From the NCBI GenBank assembly GCA_017561265.1, contig JAFZDJ010000008.1, positions 62,001 to 126,000 on the forward strand: a stretch of DNA of 64,000 nt, read 5' to 3'. Below the pieces are notes generated by a model. The model saw only the letters and a program-made list of their open reading frames with translations. It searched no databases and was not told the DNA's origin. This document shows positions 1 to 8,278 of the stretch, in pieces. The position numbers and the translations under genes are program-made. How positions within the stretch are numbered: position 1 is the stretch's first letter; each line of letters opens with the position of its first letter. Source of the stretch: Bacteroidales bacterium (GTDB lineage Bacteria; Bacteroidota; Bacteroidia; Bacteroidales; UBA932).

Positions 1-1030
1 TGCCGATGGATTTTACAAATGCAGTCTTGAAATCATCATCCGGTATAAGACTGAGAGCCTTTCTTTCGAACGACGAATTCTCATTTAGATATTCAGCCCA
101 GTTGCCTGTACCGTTTCTTCTGAAATATGCCTTTCCATCAGCAAGATCAATGGCAATATCGAACTTTGACAACAGCTCCAGACCGACAAAATGAGGAAAA
201 CCGGCCGACCTCTGATCCTTCTGCCTGAAAGTAACCATCAAAGTATCATTGATTACGTCAGGGGAGTATATGACGAAAGTATGGTCTCCAACATAGGTCT
301 TATAGTAAAGCAAGGCATTATCTTCCATGAACTGCCGTTCCTCATCAAGTTCCCCCTCGTTGAAATTGAATGCAAGGGCAGAACTGCAACCTGTATCGAG
401 AAGCAGTTCCTGTTTCATTGAAAGCTTATCCTCGCCGGAAAAACTTATCGGAAAATCAGTCAGATATATCTTTTCTCCTCGCCTCTCTATATTACAGACA
501 AAATCACTGCTGTCTTTCTGGCTGACCGACAGCACATCGGAAACCGATAGCGAAAGGTTCTCGAAATCAAAGTTCCATATGCGGGTATCATCCTGAGGAA
601 TGGAGAAGATTCCGTCGTATTGAAATTCATCTTTCAATCCATCGAATACCATAAACCAGTCATAATGAAGAGTTCCTCCATAGAAAGGTATGTCAATAGG
701 GTGGAAATACGTGGTCCCGAAAAAATCCCTCGATGCGGCAGGGAAATACACGCTGCTTTCCGTAGCCTTACCCTCACGCTCCAGTTTCTTCATATTGAGA
801 CATTGGGCGGCTGTGAGACTGTCCAGCAACAAACCCAGACCACCTGTGTCGAATATCATCGAGCTTTTTCTGGAGCCTATAGGAATGTCCATGATCAGTA
901 GCCTGGTGGAACCTTCTGCGGAATATGTGAAATTCCCGTCCTCGGCATCCAGGACTGCCGTAGAGGCTATCTCCTGCCTGCAGGAGACTACAGAAAAACA
1001 AAGTATAAGAAGATAAATGACCGATTTCAT
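1..1030 (-). CDS. Two-lobed aspartic-protease-like lipoprotein (3' end outside window)
   Basis: Open frame from ATG at 1030 to the window edge (343 codons, no stop seen). The N-terminus is a lipoprotein signal with a lipobox-like VVSC (Cys17). Two Asp-Thr-Gly motifs are visible, FDTGG at residues 60-64 and LDTGC at 211-215, each in the hydrophobic-DTG context of pepsin/retropepsin folds, so the chain looks like a bilobal aspartic protease with one catalytic Asp per lobe. It begins 2 nt after the upstream propeller gene ends and so is the last visible gene of the BlaI-controlled operon. It would be a membrane-anchored periplasmic or surface protease; the substrate is unknown. The DTG motifs are seen; activity is inferred. 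A non-proteolytic retropepsin-like fold is the alternative. Confidence 0.72.
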   Translation of the reverse strand, partial: MKSVIYLLILCFSVVSCRQEIASTAVLDAEDGNFTYSAEGSTRLLIMDIPIGSRKSSMIFDTGGLGLLLDSLTAAQCLNMKKLEREGKATESSVYFPAASRDFFGTTYFHPIDIPFYGGTLHYDWFMVFDGLKDEFQYDGIFSIPQDDTRIWNFDFENLSLSVSDVLSVSQKDSSDFVCNIERRGEKIYLTDFPISFSGEDKLSMKQELLLDTGCSSALAFNFNEGELDEERQFMEDNALLYYKTYVGDHTFVIYSPDVINDTLMVTFRQKDQRSAGFPHFVGLELLSKFDIAIDLADGKAYFRRNGTGNWAEYLNENSSFERKALSLIPDDDFKTAFVKSIG

Positions 1031-1032
1031 AC

Positions 1033-2193
1033 TTATCGTTTCAGGGGAGCTAACAAGATTACGTCATTGCTTTCCGGAGTGAGAGCCTTCAGGATATCCG
1101 ATATCCTTGCTTTTGAGGTCTCGGAAAGTTTTCCTTTGGAGAGGGCAGCCTTTCCTGTCTTCATGAAATCTTCAGCAGAAAACACTCCCAGATAATATCC
1201 TTGCGTAAAAGGCAGATATTCCAACTTCCTGCCTAATATATCATCTGTAAAATCAGCCACGTATGAATGTTCAGTTTCACGTTCTGTAACCACAAAAACA
1301 GGCTTGCCATAACTATAATATCCGCTTGCCCTTCGAACAGGCATACTCACCGAAGTGATTATATGATCAGGAAGCAATATGTATGTGTGATTCGGCAGTC
1401 TGCTCGTGGCAGCCTTTTGATTGTCCTTAAGGAAATTCATCGTGAAGATCGGCTTGAGGAATCCATCTTTGACAACATAAAGAGAATCCACTCTGCCACC
1501 CCAGGTGCTTATTGATAAATCAAAATCTTCAGTATTGAAAGCGCCAACTACTTCGTGGCTGTAATCCGGGACAAGGGAAAGATCGCCGGCCGGAACCTCC
1601 CAAAGAACATTGTCCTCCTTATCCTGCTTCCAGACAACTGTTTCATTCTCACCTTCAAAAGGAAGTGTCGCTACTGTCAGTTCACCTGTCTCCGGATCAA
1701 TGGCAAACGCTCCCTTCGGTACATTATATTTCAATTGACGTGCTTCAATCAGCTCTCCTGTATTGAGGTCATAACATAATAACTCCTTTGCAGTCCAAGG
1801 AAGGATATACACCATAGAATTCTCCTCATCAATCTCGGAGCGGTAAACATTGGTATATTCTCCGGAATTCTTACCGATCCTTCCGATGTTGCACAGATAT
1901 TTACCTGTCTTCCTGTCATACAGCTTATAGACCTGGCCAGATCCGTACATTCCGATATAATTGTCAGATACGCAGCAATATCCACCTTCGGTGTATGCTT
2001 CCTCGCAACTGCTGTCAAGGGCAATGAATTCAGGCTCCAACACCCAATCAGAAAGATTGACCACACGTTTCTTGTTTACATCCGACAGATTTAATGTGAT
2101 GATATTGTCATCGTCAGCTCCCGGTTTGCAGGAGCTGAGGGCAAGCATCGCGATGCAGCTGATGAAAGCCCTCATACTTCCATAACGTTTCAT
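1033..2193 (-). CDS. 6-bladed beta-propeller lipoprotein
   Basis: 386 aa starting at ATG 2193. The signal peptide ends in a lipobox LALSSC (Cys22). The rest shows repeated blade-like patterns (for example DRKTGKYLCNIGRIG, followed by short aromatic/Gly turns) as in the Bacteroidetes 6-bladed beta-propeller lipoprotein family (BF3164/DUF4934-like). It follows the S41 peptidase gene by 4 nt and precedes the aspartic-protease-like gene by 2 nt, so all are co-transcribed. Members of this family are widespread surface lipoproteins of unknown function. I assign the fold with moderate confidence and no function. Confidence 0.7.
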   Translation of the reverse strand: MKRYGSMRAFISCIAMLALSSCKPGADDDNIITLNLSDVNKKRVVNLSDWVLEPEFIALDSSCEEAYTEGGYCCVSDNYIGMYGSGQVYKLYDRKTGKYLCNIGRIGKNSGEYTNVYRSEIDEENSMVYILPWTAKELLCYDLNTGELIEARQLKYNVPKGAFAIDPETGELTVATLPFEGENETVVWKQDKEDNVLWEVPAGDLSLVPDYSHEVVGAFNTEDFDLSISTWGGRVDSLYVVKDGFLKPIFTMNFLKDNQKAATSRLPNHTYILLPDHIITSVSMPVRRASGYYSYGKPVFVVTERETEHSYVADFTDDILGRKLEYLPFTQGYYLGVFSAEDFMKTGKAALSKGKLSETSKARISDILKALTPESNDVILLAPLKR

Positions 2194-2197
2194 AAGA

Positions 2198-4321
2198 TCA
2201 TCCCCTCTTCCTATATCCGAGAACCATAAGGGCGATCAGACCTATGCCACCAGCGGCCAGAGCTATCCTGCCCAGCTTCCTGTCATGCTCGATCACTGCA
2301 AAAGGATTCTTTCCCAGATACTTGCCTTCTTCTATCAGTTCCAGGGCCTTGTCCAGAACAGGGTCATTCTCGGCTGTATACATTTCTTCATAAGTCATAG
2401 GGACTTCATAATCAGGGAGGAGTCCGCGTCCATATGGCGTGCGAGGAGTCTCGATATCGTCAAACACATCCTTCACCATAGGTATCCTTACCTGTATCTT
2501 TGAATTAGGAAGCATGATGTCTGCGAAATTGATTGCAGTCATGTAGTGATACCCTGTCTTTGTCTCTCTTCCGACTGTGACGGCCCTGTGGTTCCTGACA
2601 AGATATGCCGGGAAATATGTCGCGGCGGAAACAGAAGTCTCGTCAGTGAGGATGTACAGCCTGCCCTTGTAGCTCGCTTCCTGATCGGCGGTTGATGCGT
2701 GGTATTCTAAATCAGACTCCTTATAGTATCCTTCCTTGCCTTTCTTCATCACGAAATCTGCAAACGGTTTCATGTCGGCCGTATAATTGGCACTGTACCT
2801 GAAGCTGTTGAATGTCGAGTCCGAATTGACCTTCTGGTATGATTCAATATCGATAGACGGCTTGTCCATGAACAGGGACAGAAGCTTGTTCATAGGGTCT
2901 ATATGGCCTCCGTCGTTGAATCTGACGTCAATGATCATGTTCTTTTTCCCCGATTCAGCCCTTATGGTGTCGGCAATGGCGTCCAGTTCCACTTCATTCA
3001 GGACGAATGTGTGAATGGAGAGAAGTCCGGTGCTGTCGTTGAGGCTTTCATATTCCCAGCTCTTGTTCATGGCTGCATACATCCTTTTGTAGTAGTTCAG
3101 CCTGGTACTGCGGACAGGGGTATACCTGGCCTTTCTCGAATCCATCCATACGTCCACATATTCTGTTCCGTCATCGAAACGTACTGTCGACGTTCTCGGC
3201 TTCGTGTTTTCATTCTCATAAATGTAATTCCAGGCCTGAAGTCTGAGATAATCTCTGAAGCTCTCATTTTCTCCGTCATATCCGGTCATCATCTTCTCTG
3301 TCCTTTCAATGACTTCAGCTGCCGGTACGCCGTCGAGGAAAGCTACCTTGCGTCCCACCATGTCCTTGCAGCTGATGCTTGCCATGGTCACGAATAATGT
3401 GTCCTTTATTATTCCCAGCATGAGGTTTGGGGTATAAAGGGCGCGTCTGTCCTCTCCCATTCTCGGATCACTGGTAAGCAGGCTGACATGTGAGTCGTGG
3501 ATCAGTTCAGCAGATGTAGTACGCCTTGCGAGTTTATAGAAATCCAGATAGCTGATCTCTTTTTCCAGCATCTTCATGCCCTCGTTCCTGAAAGCATCGA
3601 ACTGTTCCTGTGTAACTATCTCGTCCAGAGAAGGAAATATTTCCTGATATGCATCCATGAGGACGATGAAGTCCTGCTGCGCCTGCTCAGGGGTCAGAGT
3701 TTCAGGGAGTACCATCTTTCCCGGAGCGACGAACGTGGTCTCAAGTCCGAATGGTGTCATCGGATCACCAGTCTTTCCGTCTGAAGTGCTGATTGAGAGA
3801 CTGATATGAGGTTCATCAAACTCCTTGAAGGCATATCCGACCTTTCCCAGAAGGTCTCCCTTGCTTATCTTCATTCCTGTCTTGAATCTTACATTTCCTG
3901 TAAGTCCGCTGATGTACAGTCTCCTGCCGTCGTTCATCCTTATGCCTAGGCCTCCGCATACGTATTTTGACGGGACTTTCAGATTGCCGTCTCTGATCAC
4001 TATCGATATTCCTTCGTCAAACGTCATCTCCGGCAGACGTGAAGTATAGAGCGAGGTCAGCGATGTCTGCTGATCGATGATGTAGTTGAAAAGCGTTCCG
4101 TCGCAAGGAGAAACGACCTCGGTCCCTTCTTCAGCAGTGATGAAGAGATCGTCGAAATTCATTTCGGAGCCGATGTACTGCTGAGGCTTGCAGATGATTC
4201 CTTCACCAGGTTCTGCACCCTTTACAGGCCATAGAAGCTGGGCGTCTGCCCTTGTTGAAGATGTGAGGAGAGCCACTACAGCAAGGATTATGCTTGCTGC
4301 AGCAAAAGTTGTCCGTTTCAT
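2198..4321 (-). CDS. S41 family peptidase with degenerate M23-like N-terminal domain
   Basis: 707 aa with an N-terminal signal peptide (residues 1-27, ending ADAQ). Residues about 30-190 resemble an M23 peptidoglycan-endopeptidase fold (GTEVVSPCDGTLF, then EPHISLSIS), but the usual first-strand His is missing and the HxH is reduced to one His, so this part is probably non-catalytic. Residues about 230-650 look like an S41 (tail-specific/CTP) peptidase: IIDVRFNDGGH, then TDETSVSAATYFP, where the Ser before Ala-Ala fits the nucleophile position. The C-terminus has a membrane segment (about 685-702) and a short basic tail. It starts 7 nt after the blaR1-like gene. The likely role is envelope protein or peptide turnover in the BlaI regulon. 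The family call is firm; the M23 relation is inferred from pattern. Confidence 0.8.
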   Translation of the reverse strand: MKRTTFAAASIILAVVALLTSSTRADAQLLWPVKGAEPGEGIICKPQQYIGSEMNFDDLFITAEEGTEVVSPCDGTLFNYIIDQQTSLTSLYTSRLPEMTFDEGISIVIRDGNLKVPSKYVCGGLGIRMNDGRRLYISGLTGNVRFKTGMKISKGDLLGKVGYAFKEFDEPHISLSISTSDGKTGDPMTPFGLETTFVAPGKMVLPETLTPEQAQQDFIVLMDAYQEIFPSLDEIVTQEQFDAFRNEGMKMLEKEISYLDFYKLARRTTSAELIHDSHVSLLTSDPRMGEDRRALYTPNLMLGIIKDTLFVTMASISCKDMVGRKVAFLDGVPAAEVIERTEKMMTGYDGENESFRDYLRLQAWNYIYENENTKPRTSTVRFDDGTEYVDVWMDSRKARYTPVRSTRLNYYKRMYAAMNKSWEYESLNDSTGLLSIHTFVLNEVELDAIADTIRAESGKKNMIIDVRFNDGGHIDPMNKLLSLFMDKPSIDIESYQKVNSDSTFNSFRYSANYTADMKPFADFVMKKGKEGYYKESDLEYHASTADQEASYKGRLYILTDETSVSAATYFPAYLVRNHRAVTVGRETKTGYHYMTAINFADIMLPNSKIQVRIPMVKDVFDDIETPRTPYGRGLLPDYEVPMTYEEMYTAENDPVLDKALELIEEGKYLGKNPFAVIEHDRKLGRIALAAGGIGLIALMVLGYRKRG

Positions 4322-4328
4322 GATGATG

Positions 4329-5324
4329 TTATTTTATTATGAGGATTATATTGTCTTCAGGCTCTATCCGCGTGTCTTTCGATCTGGTTCGTGAAGCCTT
4401 GTCCGTGCTAATGATTATCTGCGACGCTGATGAGTCGCTCTGCATTCTGGAATCTTCGCTGTATGTCGGTATCTTCAGCATATCTTCCTTGCCGTGGCCT
4501 GCTTCGGTGAACTCTGCCGATAGTGCCAGAAGTATGAGCGTGAGCGTCAGGTATGCATATTTCATCATTCCTGTCTTTCCCGAAGGTGGGTTCAGCATGG
4601 ATTCGAACCTCTTGCGGGTGAGGGAGTTGTGGAATTCTGAAGTGAATGAAGGAGCCTTTTTCGCGAGTATCTGGTCAAGTATCAGACTCACGTATTCCTT
4701 CCTGTCGGCTCCGCTTGTGAGAACATCGCAATCGGCCTCGCACTCCTGCACTTCATCAAGATGTATCTCAGCAAGGTGAACGAACGGGTTGAACCACATG
4801 AGTATCTTCATGATGTGCATGACCAGCTTTTCCCATGTGTGGCGATGCCTGAGATGGCTGGCCTCATGCTCGAGGATCATCGCCTTTTCCGCAGCGGGGA
4901 GATCTGCGGAGATATGGATGCTGCTGATGAATGAATATGCCGATGTGCCTTTGTTGTCAAGTTCCTTTACCTTATATCCTTTATATTCATATTCACGGAC
5001 AGTGCGTCTTTTACCTTCTGCGACGAACCGGGCCAGCTGGACCGTCAGGGATATGAAAAGGCATGCTGCGACAGTCAGATAGATGATCCGAAGGGTTTCG
5101 GTTGTTTCTGATGGGAATGTTCCGTAATATCTGAATCTTGTCAGAATGTCCGGAATGGATCCGGTTCTGACCGGAATATGTATGAACGGAACGGCTGCAG
5201 ACATGATGACAGACAGCAGGAGATATATCCTTCTGGCCGCGAAAGGCATCCTGCTCTTGGGGAGAATGCAGTAGAGCAGGTATGAAATGCTGCTGAAGAG
5301 CATCATGTCGATCAAAGCTCCCAT
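4329..5324 (-). CDS. BlaR1/MecR1-type M56 membrane metallopeptidase
   Basis: 331 aa. The N-terminal half has several membrane helices, and a zinc-peptidase motif HEASH follows in the sequence MILEHEASHLRHRH, with a downstream E-C-E-A-D region that supplies the third ligand in M56 enzymes. A further hydrophobic segment lies near residue 255 and a short polar tail follows. There is no penicillin-binding sensor domain as in true BlaR1, so the signal is unlikely to be bound by a beta-lactamase-like domain; it may be another envelope cue. It lies 4 nt after the BlaI-type gene. In the known systems the activated M56 protease causes cleavage of the BlaI repressor. Family confident, signal unknown. 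Confidence 0.87.
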   Translation of the reverse strand: MGALIDMMLFSSISYLLYCILPKSRMPFAARRIYLLLSVIMSAAVPFIHIPVRTGSIPDILTRFRYYGTFPSETTETLRIIYLTVAACLFISLTVQLARFVAEGKRRTVREYEYKGYKVKELDNKGTSAYSFISSIHISADLPAAEKAMILEHEASHLRHRHTWEKLVMHIMKILMWFNPFVHLAEIHLDEVQECEADCDVLTSGADRKEYVSLILDQILAKKAPSFTSEFHNSLTRKRFESMLNPPSGKTGMMKYAYLTLTLILLALSAEFTEAGHGKEDMLKIPTYSEDSRMQSDSSASQIIISTDKASRTRSKDTRIEPEDNIILIIK

Positions 5325-5328
5325 ATTC

Positions 5329-5709
5329 TTATTCCTTGTCTATGATTTCCTGTGCAAGCTTGAGAAGGTCCTGCTTCTCCTTTGATGAAAGCTTCTTTTC
5401 GCTGGAGAAGAATGAAAGCATCTGGACAAGAGAGCCTCCGAAGAAGCTGTCCAGCATGTTTCCTGCTACGCTTCCCGCATATTCCTTCTGTTCTATGAGG
5501 GGATAGTACATGTTGCTTTTCCCTGTGGATGCGTGACCTGCAAACCCCTTGTCTTCCAGGAGTTTGAGGAATGTCGCGACGGTCGTATATTTTGGCTTGG
5601 GTTCATCGCAATGCTCCAGAATGTCATTGACTGTTCCCTTGCCAAGCATCCAGAGGATCTTCATGATATCCTCTTCGCCTTTGGTCAGTGATTTCGCTTT
5701 TTCAGACAT
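5329..5709 (-). CDS. BlaI/MecI-family winged-helix repressor
   Basis: 126 aa starting MSEKAKSLT. It has the winged helix of the BlaI/MecI/CopY family: LTKGEEDIMKILW at the N-terminus and PKYTTVATFLKLLEDKGF as the recognition helix region, followed by a dimerisation helix tail. First gene of the five-gene operon blaI, blaR1-like, S41 peptidase, propeller, aspartic-protease-like. Directly upstream is a perfect 25-bp inverted repeat (5730-5754 and 5766-5790) that overlaps the -7 box, as expected of an autorepressor operator. Confidence 0.9.
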   Translation of the reverse strand: MSEKAKSLTKGEEDIMKILWMLGKGTVNDILEHCDEPKPKYTTVATFLKLLEDKGFAGHASTGKSNMYYPLIEQKEYAGSVAGNMLDSFFGGSLVQMLSFFSSEKKLSSKEKQDLLKLAQEIIDKE

Positions 5710-5728
5710 ATTCCTGATGATTACGATG

Positions 5729-5760
5729 CAAAAGTACTACTAAATTTTTAGAAGCGCAAG
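5729..5760 (-). promoter_or_regulatory. Promoter of the blaI operon
   Basis: On the minus strand a -7 box TACTTTTG (5736-5729, consensus TAnnTTTG) is preceded at 20 nt by CTTG (5760-5757, consensus TTTG). The -7 box is inside the proximal arm of the inverted repeat, so a bound repressor would block the polymerase. Confidence 0.65.
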
Positions 5761-5790
5761 GGTTTCTTCTAAAAATTTAGTAGTACTTTT
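5730..5790. promoter_or_regulatory. Perfect 25-bp inverted repeat, candidate BlaI operator pair
   Basis: Arms at 5730-5754 and 5766-5790 are exact reverse complements with an 11-nt spacer. Each arm contains a near-palindrome CTAAATTTTTAG of the kind bound by BlaI-type dimers, so two dimers could bind. The distal arm overlaps the stop codon of the upstream membrane-protein gene, so the structure may also act on the transcript of that gene. Confidence 0.7.
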
Positions 5791-6199
5791 ATATTCTCGG
5801 TTTCTGGAACGTGCTGATGAGGATGGATATCAGATATATCATCAGGCCGTAGATCAGCGGAATGAGTATGCATTGAATGCCTCCGCATGATATTCTGAAC
5901 GTTATTATCTTGTCTGCGTCACGCAGAATCAGTCCGAAAAACTGATGGGAGGCGATGAGTGCTGCCACGACGGATGCTATGAAAGCGCCGAATCCGATGT
6001 CCCTGACCCATGCGGGGGCCTTCCACGCTGCGATGAATATGCCTATCAGGAACAGGGTCAGGATACTCATGTATCCGGCTCCTCCGTTGATGAAGAAGTG
6101 CATTATGGAATGCCGTGCCGGGATTTCGACCTGTACGGGCTCCTCTGCGATAACATGAGCCAGTGTATCGGCGGCCTGAATGATTGTAGTAGTGTCCAT
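5789..6199 (-). CDS. Small multi-pass membrane protein, weakly MotA/TolQ/ExbB-like
   Basis: 136 aa with about four hydrophobic segments (residues about 30-55, 62-85, 88-100, 105-130). The spacing of a first helix near FFINGGAGYMSIL and a Gly-rich last helix (GGIQCILIPLIYGLMIYL) is reminiscent of the short MotA/TolQ/ExbB-like proteins of Bacteroidetes, but the conserved ExbB core is not evident. It follows the propeller gene by 2 nt and ends in the operator of the blaI operon. A genuine ExbB is encoded elsewhere in this window (20810-21505). Function unknown. Confidence 0.55.
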   Translation of the reverse strand: MDTTTIIQAADTLAHVIAEEPVQVEIPARHSIMHFFINGGAGYMSILTLFLIGIFIAAWKAPAWVRDIGFGAFIASVVAALIASHQFFGLILRDADKIITFRISCGGIQCILIPLIYGLMIYLISILISTFQKPRI

Positions 6200-6201
6200 A
6201 T

Positions 6202-7317
6202 TTATTTAAGATGAATTTTTGCTATGATGAAGTCGTCCGGTTTTTCCTTCAGGACAGTGGTTATCTTCGCTTTGAGCTCTTTCTGCATGTTGTCGAGAAT
6301 GTCCGGATTGATGATTGCGTAAATCGTCTTTCCTTTGATTGCCTTGAACGAACTTACGAACGGATGGGTGTTCGGAGTACCAGGGGAGAACCATGTCCAT
6401 TTTCCTTTCACGCTGATTCCGTAATACTCGTTCAGGGTATTGTCTTGAACGGTTACTTCTGCAAAGCCATATTTCCCGTCAAGCACATATCTTTCGACCA
6501 GACCGAATGGCTTCGACATCATTTCCATTGCCGCTTTCATCGAATCGTCATGCGTATAATAGCTGTCGTTGATTTCAAACTCACCGAGGTCGATGTCAAT
6601 ATGCTCCCTGACCTTTCCTTTGCGGTATTCCATCACCGTGCTTCTGGTTCCGTCAATGAAAAGCACTTCCTTTCCATTCTGGGTGAATACAGGAACATTA
6701 AGATCAAGGTAAAGAACTTTTGCATCTGTAGGAAGAAATGTTGTGGAATCCTTATCCTTCCATAATCCGAGCCTTCCAGGCCTTCCGCTTCCGTATCCGT
6801 ACCATGACAGCCTGCCTTCCTTTGTGATCCATCCTTCGAATCCGGAATCTTCAATCTTCTCCGAACGGATCAGGGTACCGTCAGGCCTGTAGCAGGCAGC
6901 GACATCAGGCAGAGTATAAAACACATGGACATTGCCATCATATAACTGTGTATTCAACGTTATCTGATCTTCGCTTTCAGTAGAACCGATGGCGTTGATG
7001 AATTTTCCGTCCAGGGAATATCTGTAAATCCTGTCCTGGCCGTGATCGGGCAATATGAATGCATCTTCCGTTACTATGATCTCAGGTCCGGTGGAATGAA
7101 TCGGAACTTCGGGAACCGGGCAGTAACCGTGCTTGCACCATATTTCGGTACGGAGCATGTTTACCGTGTCGGTATCCAGGGGAATAAGCTCGATTTCTGA
7201 AATCATTTCCGCGAAAGGCATATGGGAGTCAACCTTCTCAAAAATGACCTGTGCGTTTGCTTCGAGTGTAATGAAGCATGATGCTGCAATAAGCAGAGTG
7301 ATGATGTTCGTTTTCAT
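6202..7317 (-). CDS. 6-bladed beta-propeller protein with signal peptide
   Basis: 371 aa from ATG at 7317; a TTG 24 nt further upstream is also in frame, but the ATG gives a clean signal peptide (MKTNIITLLIAASCFITLE, cleavage after ANAQ). No lipobox Cys. The body has propeller-like blades (YRYSLDGKFINAIG and AACYRPDGTLIRSE) like the other propeller protein of this window. First gene of a unit with the small membrane protein. Its promoter is preceded by two LytTR-type direct repeats shared with the divergent LytTR gene, which suggests that regulator controls it. Function unknown. Confidence 0.68.
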   Translation of the reverse strand: MKTNIITLLIAASCFITLEANAQVIFEKVDSHMPFAEMISEIELIPLDTDTVNMLRTEIWCKHGYCPVPEVPIHSTGPEIIVTEDAFILPDHGQDRIYRYSLDGKFINAIGSTESEDQITLNTQLYDGNVHVFYTLPDVAACYRPDGTLIRSEKIEDSGFEGWITKEGRLSWYGYGSGRPGRLGLWKDKDSTTFLPTDAKVLYLDLNVPVFTQNGKEVLFIDGTRSTVMEYRKGKVREHIDIDLGEFEINDSYYTHDDSMKAAMEMMSKPFGLVERYVLDGKYGFAEVTVQDNTLNEYYGISVKGKWTWFSPGTPNTHPFVSSFKAIKGKTIYAIINPDILDNMQKELKAKITTVLKEKPDDFIIAKIHLK

Positions 7318-7338
7318 GATAATGTGATTTAGATTCGG

Positions 7339-7346
7339 CAAATCTA
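7339..7346 (-). promoter_or_regulatory. -7 box of the propeller gene
   Basis: TAGATTTG on the minus strand matches TAnnTTTG and lies 21 nt before the ATG at 7317. A TTGG sequence sits 20 nt upstream as a weak -33 box. Confidence 0.5.
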
Positions 7347-7370
7347 TGCGTAATGAACAAGAAATGCCAA

Positions 7371-7418
7371 TTCAAATCCCATGAGATGGCTTTCAAATCC
7401 CATAAAACGGGGATTTGA
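7371..7418. promoter_or_regulatory. Candidate LytTR binding sites (12-bp direct repeats, 21-bp period)
   Basis: TTCAAATCCCAT occurs at 7371-7382 and again at 7392-7403, start to start 21 bp, that is two helical turns. GGGATTTGA at 7410-7418 is an inverted third half. LytTR DNA-binding domains bind paired direct repeats with this phase. The pair lies just upstream of the -7 box of the propeller gene and between it and the LytTR gene. Confidence 0.6.
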
Positions 7419-7453
7419 CATGATTTTTAAATGTGCAATACAAATATAATTGA

Positions 7454-7461
7454 TAATTTTG
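7454..7461 (+). promoter_or_regulatory. -7 box of the LytTR gene
   Basis: TAATTTTG matches TAnnTTTG; the first ATG follows 10 nt later at 7472, so the leader would be very short unless one of the later in-frame ATGs (7475, 7487) is used. Confidence 0.5.
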
Positions 7462-7471
7462 CAATGTAATA

Positions 7472-8188
7472 ATGATGAAAGTACGGATGAAGAAAATTGT
7501 TATGACCATATCATATTGGGTTTTTGCGGTATCGACAATAGCCTTTGTACTTTGGCTGGCAGGCCTTCCGTCATGGGAGCCTGTGCTGATGGCACTTCTC
7601 TTCATCCCAGGATGCATGGCTCTGAAGTTCATCTTGCCGAAGATCTCCTTCCGCAATCTTCGCGAAGGACTTCTGAATCTTCTCTACATCCTATGTGCCG
7701 TCGTTCTGACTGTGATGCTCGTGCTGATGATCACGCAATTGCGGCTGAATATGGACGGAGTCTATCAGAGTGAATATATCAATCCGATACTGGTGAACCC
7801 TTTGTTCATCGCTGCCGTGATGCTGGTTCTCTCCTCAGGTGACTGGTTGCTCTCAAGACTGTTCAAGCCGGACTCTGAGTCGGAACCGGAGATGATCACT
7901 TTCAATTCCGAATACCGGAAGATCACTCTGATTTCGACAGAGATCAGATATATAGAATCCCGCGATACCGAAGTATGGATATATGCGACCGAAGACCGCA
8001 TCTTCCGCAACAGGACCGGCATCACCCAGTGGGAGAATCTTCTGGGAGAGAATTTTGTCCGTGTGCATCGGTCCTATCTTGTCAGAAGGGACATTATCTT
8101 GAATGTGGAGAGTGAACATGTCATCCTCAATGACGACACGGAAATTCCGGTGTCGAAAACTTTCAGAAAGAACCTTTTACCTGCGTGA
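7472..8188 (+). CDS. Membrane-anchored LytTR-domain transcriptional regulator
   Basis: 238 aa. Residues 1-130 carry about four hydrophobic helices. The C-terminal about 100 residues form a LytTR DNA-binding domain, with IRYIESRDTEVWIY and the signature FVRVHRSYLVRRDII followed by SKTFRKNLL. No receiver domain or kinase is present, so sensing is probably through the membrane part. It is divergent from the propeller gene at 6202-7317, and candidate LytTR sites lie between the two. Starts at ATG 7475 or 7487 are also possible. Confidence 0.88.
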   Translation: MMKVRMKKIVMTISYWVFAVSTIAFVLWLAGLPSWEPVLMALLFIPGCMALKFILPKISFRNLREGLLNLLYILCAVVLTVMLVLMITQLRLNMDGVYQSEYINPILVNPLFIAAVMLVLSSGDWLLSRLFKPDSESEPEMITFNSEYRKITLISTEIRYIESRDTEVWIYATEDRIFRNRTGITQWENLLGENFVRVHRSYLVRRDIILNVESEHVILNDDTEIPVSKTFRKNLLPA

Positions 8189-8212
8189 TCCTTCAATACC
8201 CTCATAAAAGCA

Positions 8213-8252
8213 AGTGATGTACCAGGAAAACGGTTATTCCTGGTACATCACT
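8213..8252. terminator. Bidirectional hairpin terminator
   Basis: A 16-bp perfect stem (8213-8228 with 8237-8252) and an 8-nt loop lie between the convergent LytTR gene and lysS; the flanks are T-rich in both directions. Confidence 0.7.
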
Positions 8253-8278
8253 ATTTCGTTATATGGAAAAATCAGTTC

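Noticed and set aside
5789..6199. Annotating this small membrane protein as ExbB
   Set aside because: It lacks the conserved GTVTGM-type core and the length of ExbB, while a full exbB lies with exbD and tonB at 20384-21505.
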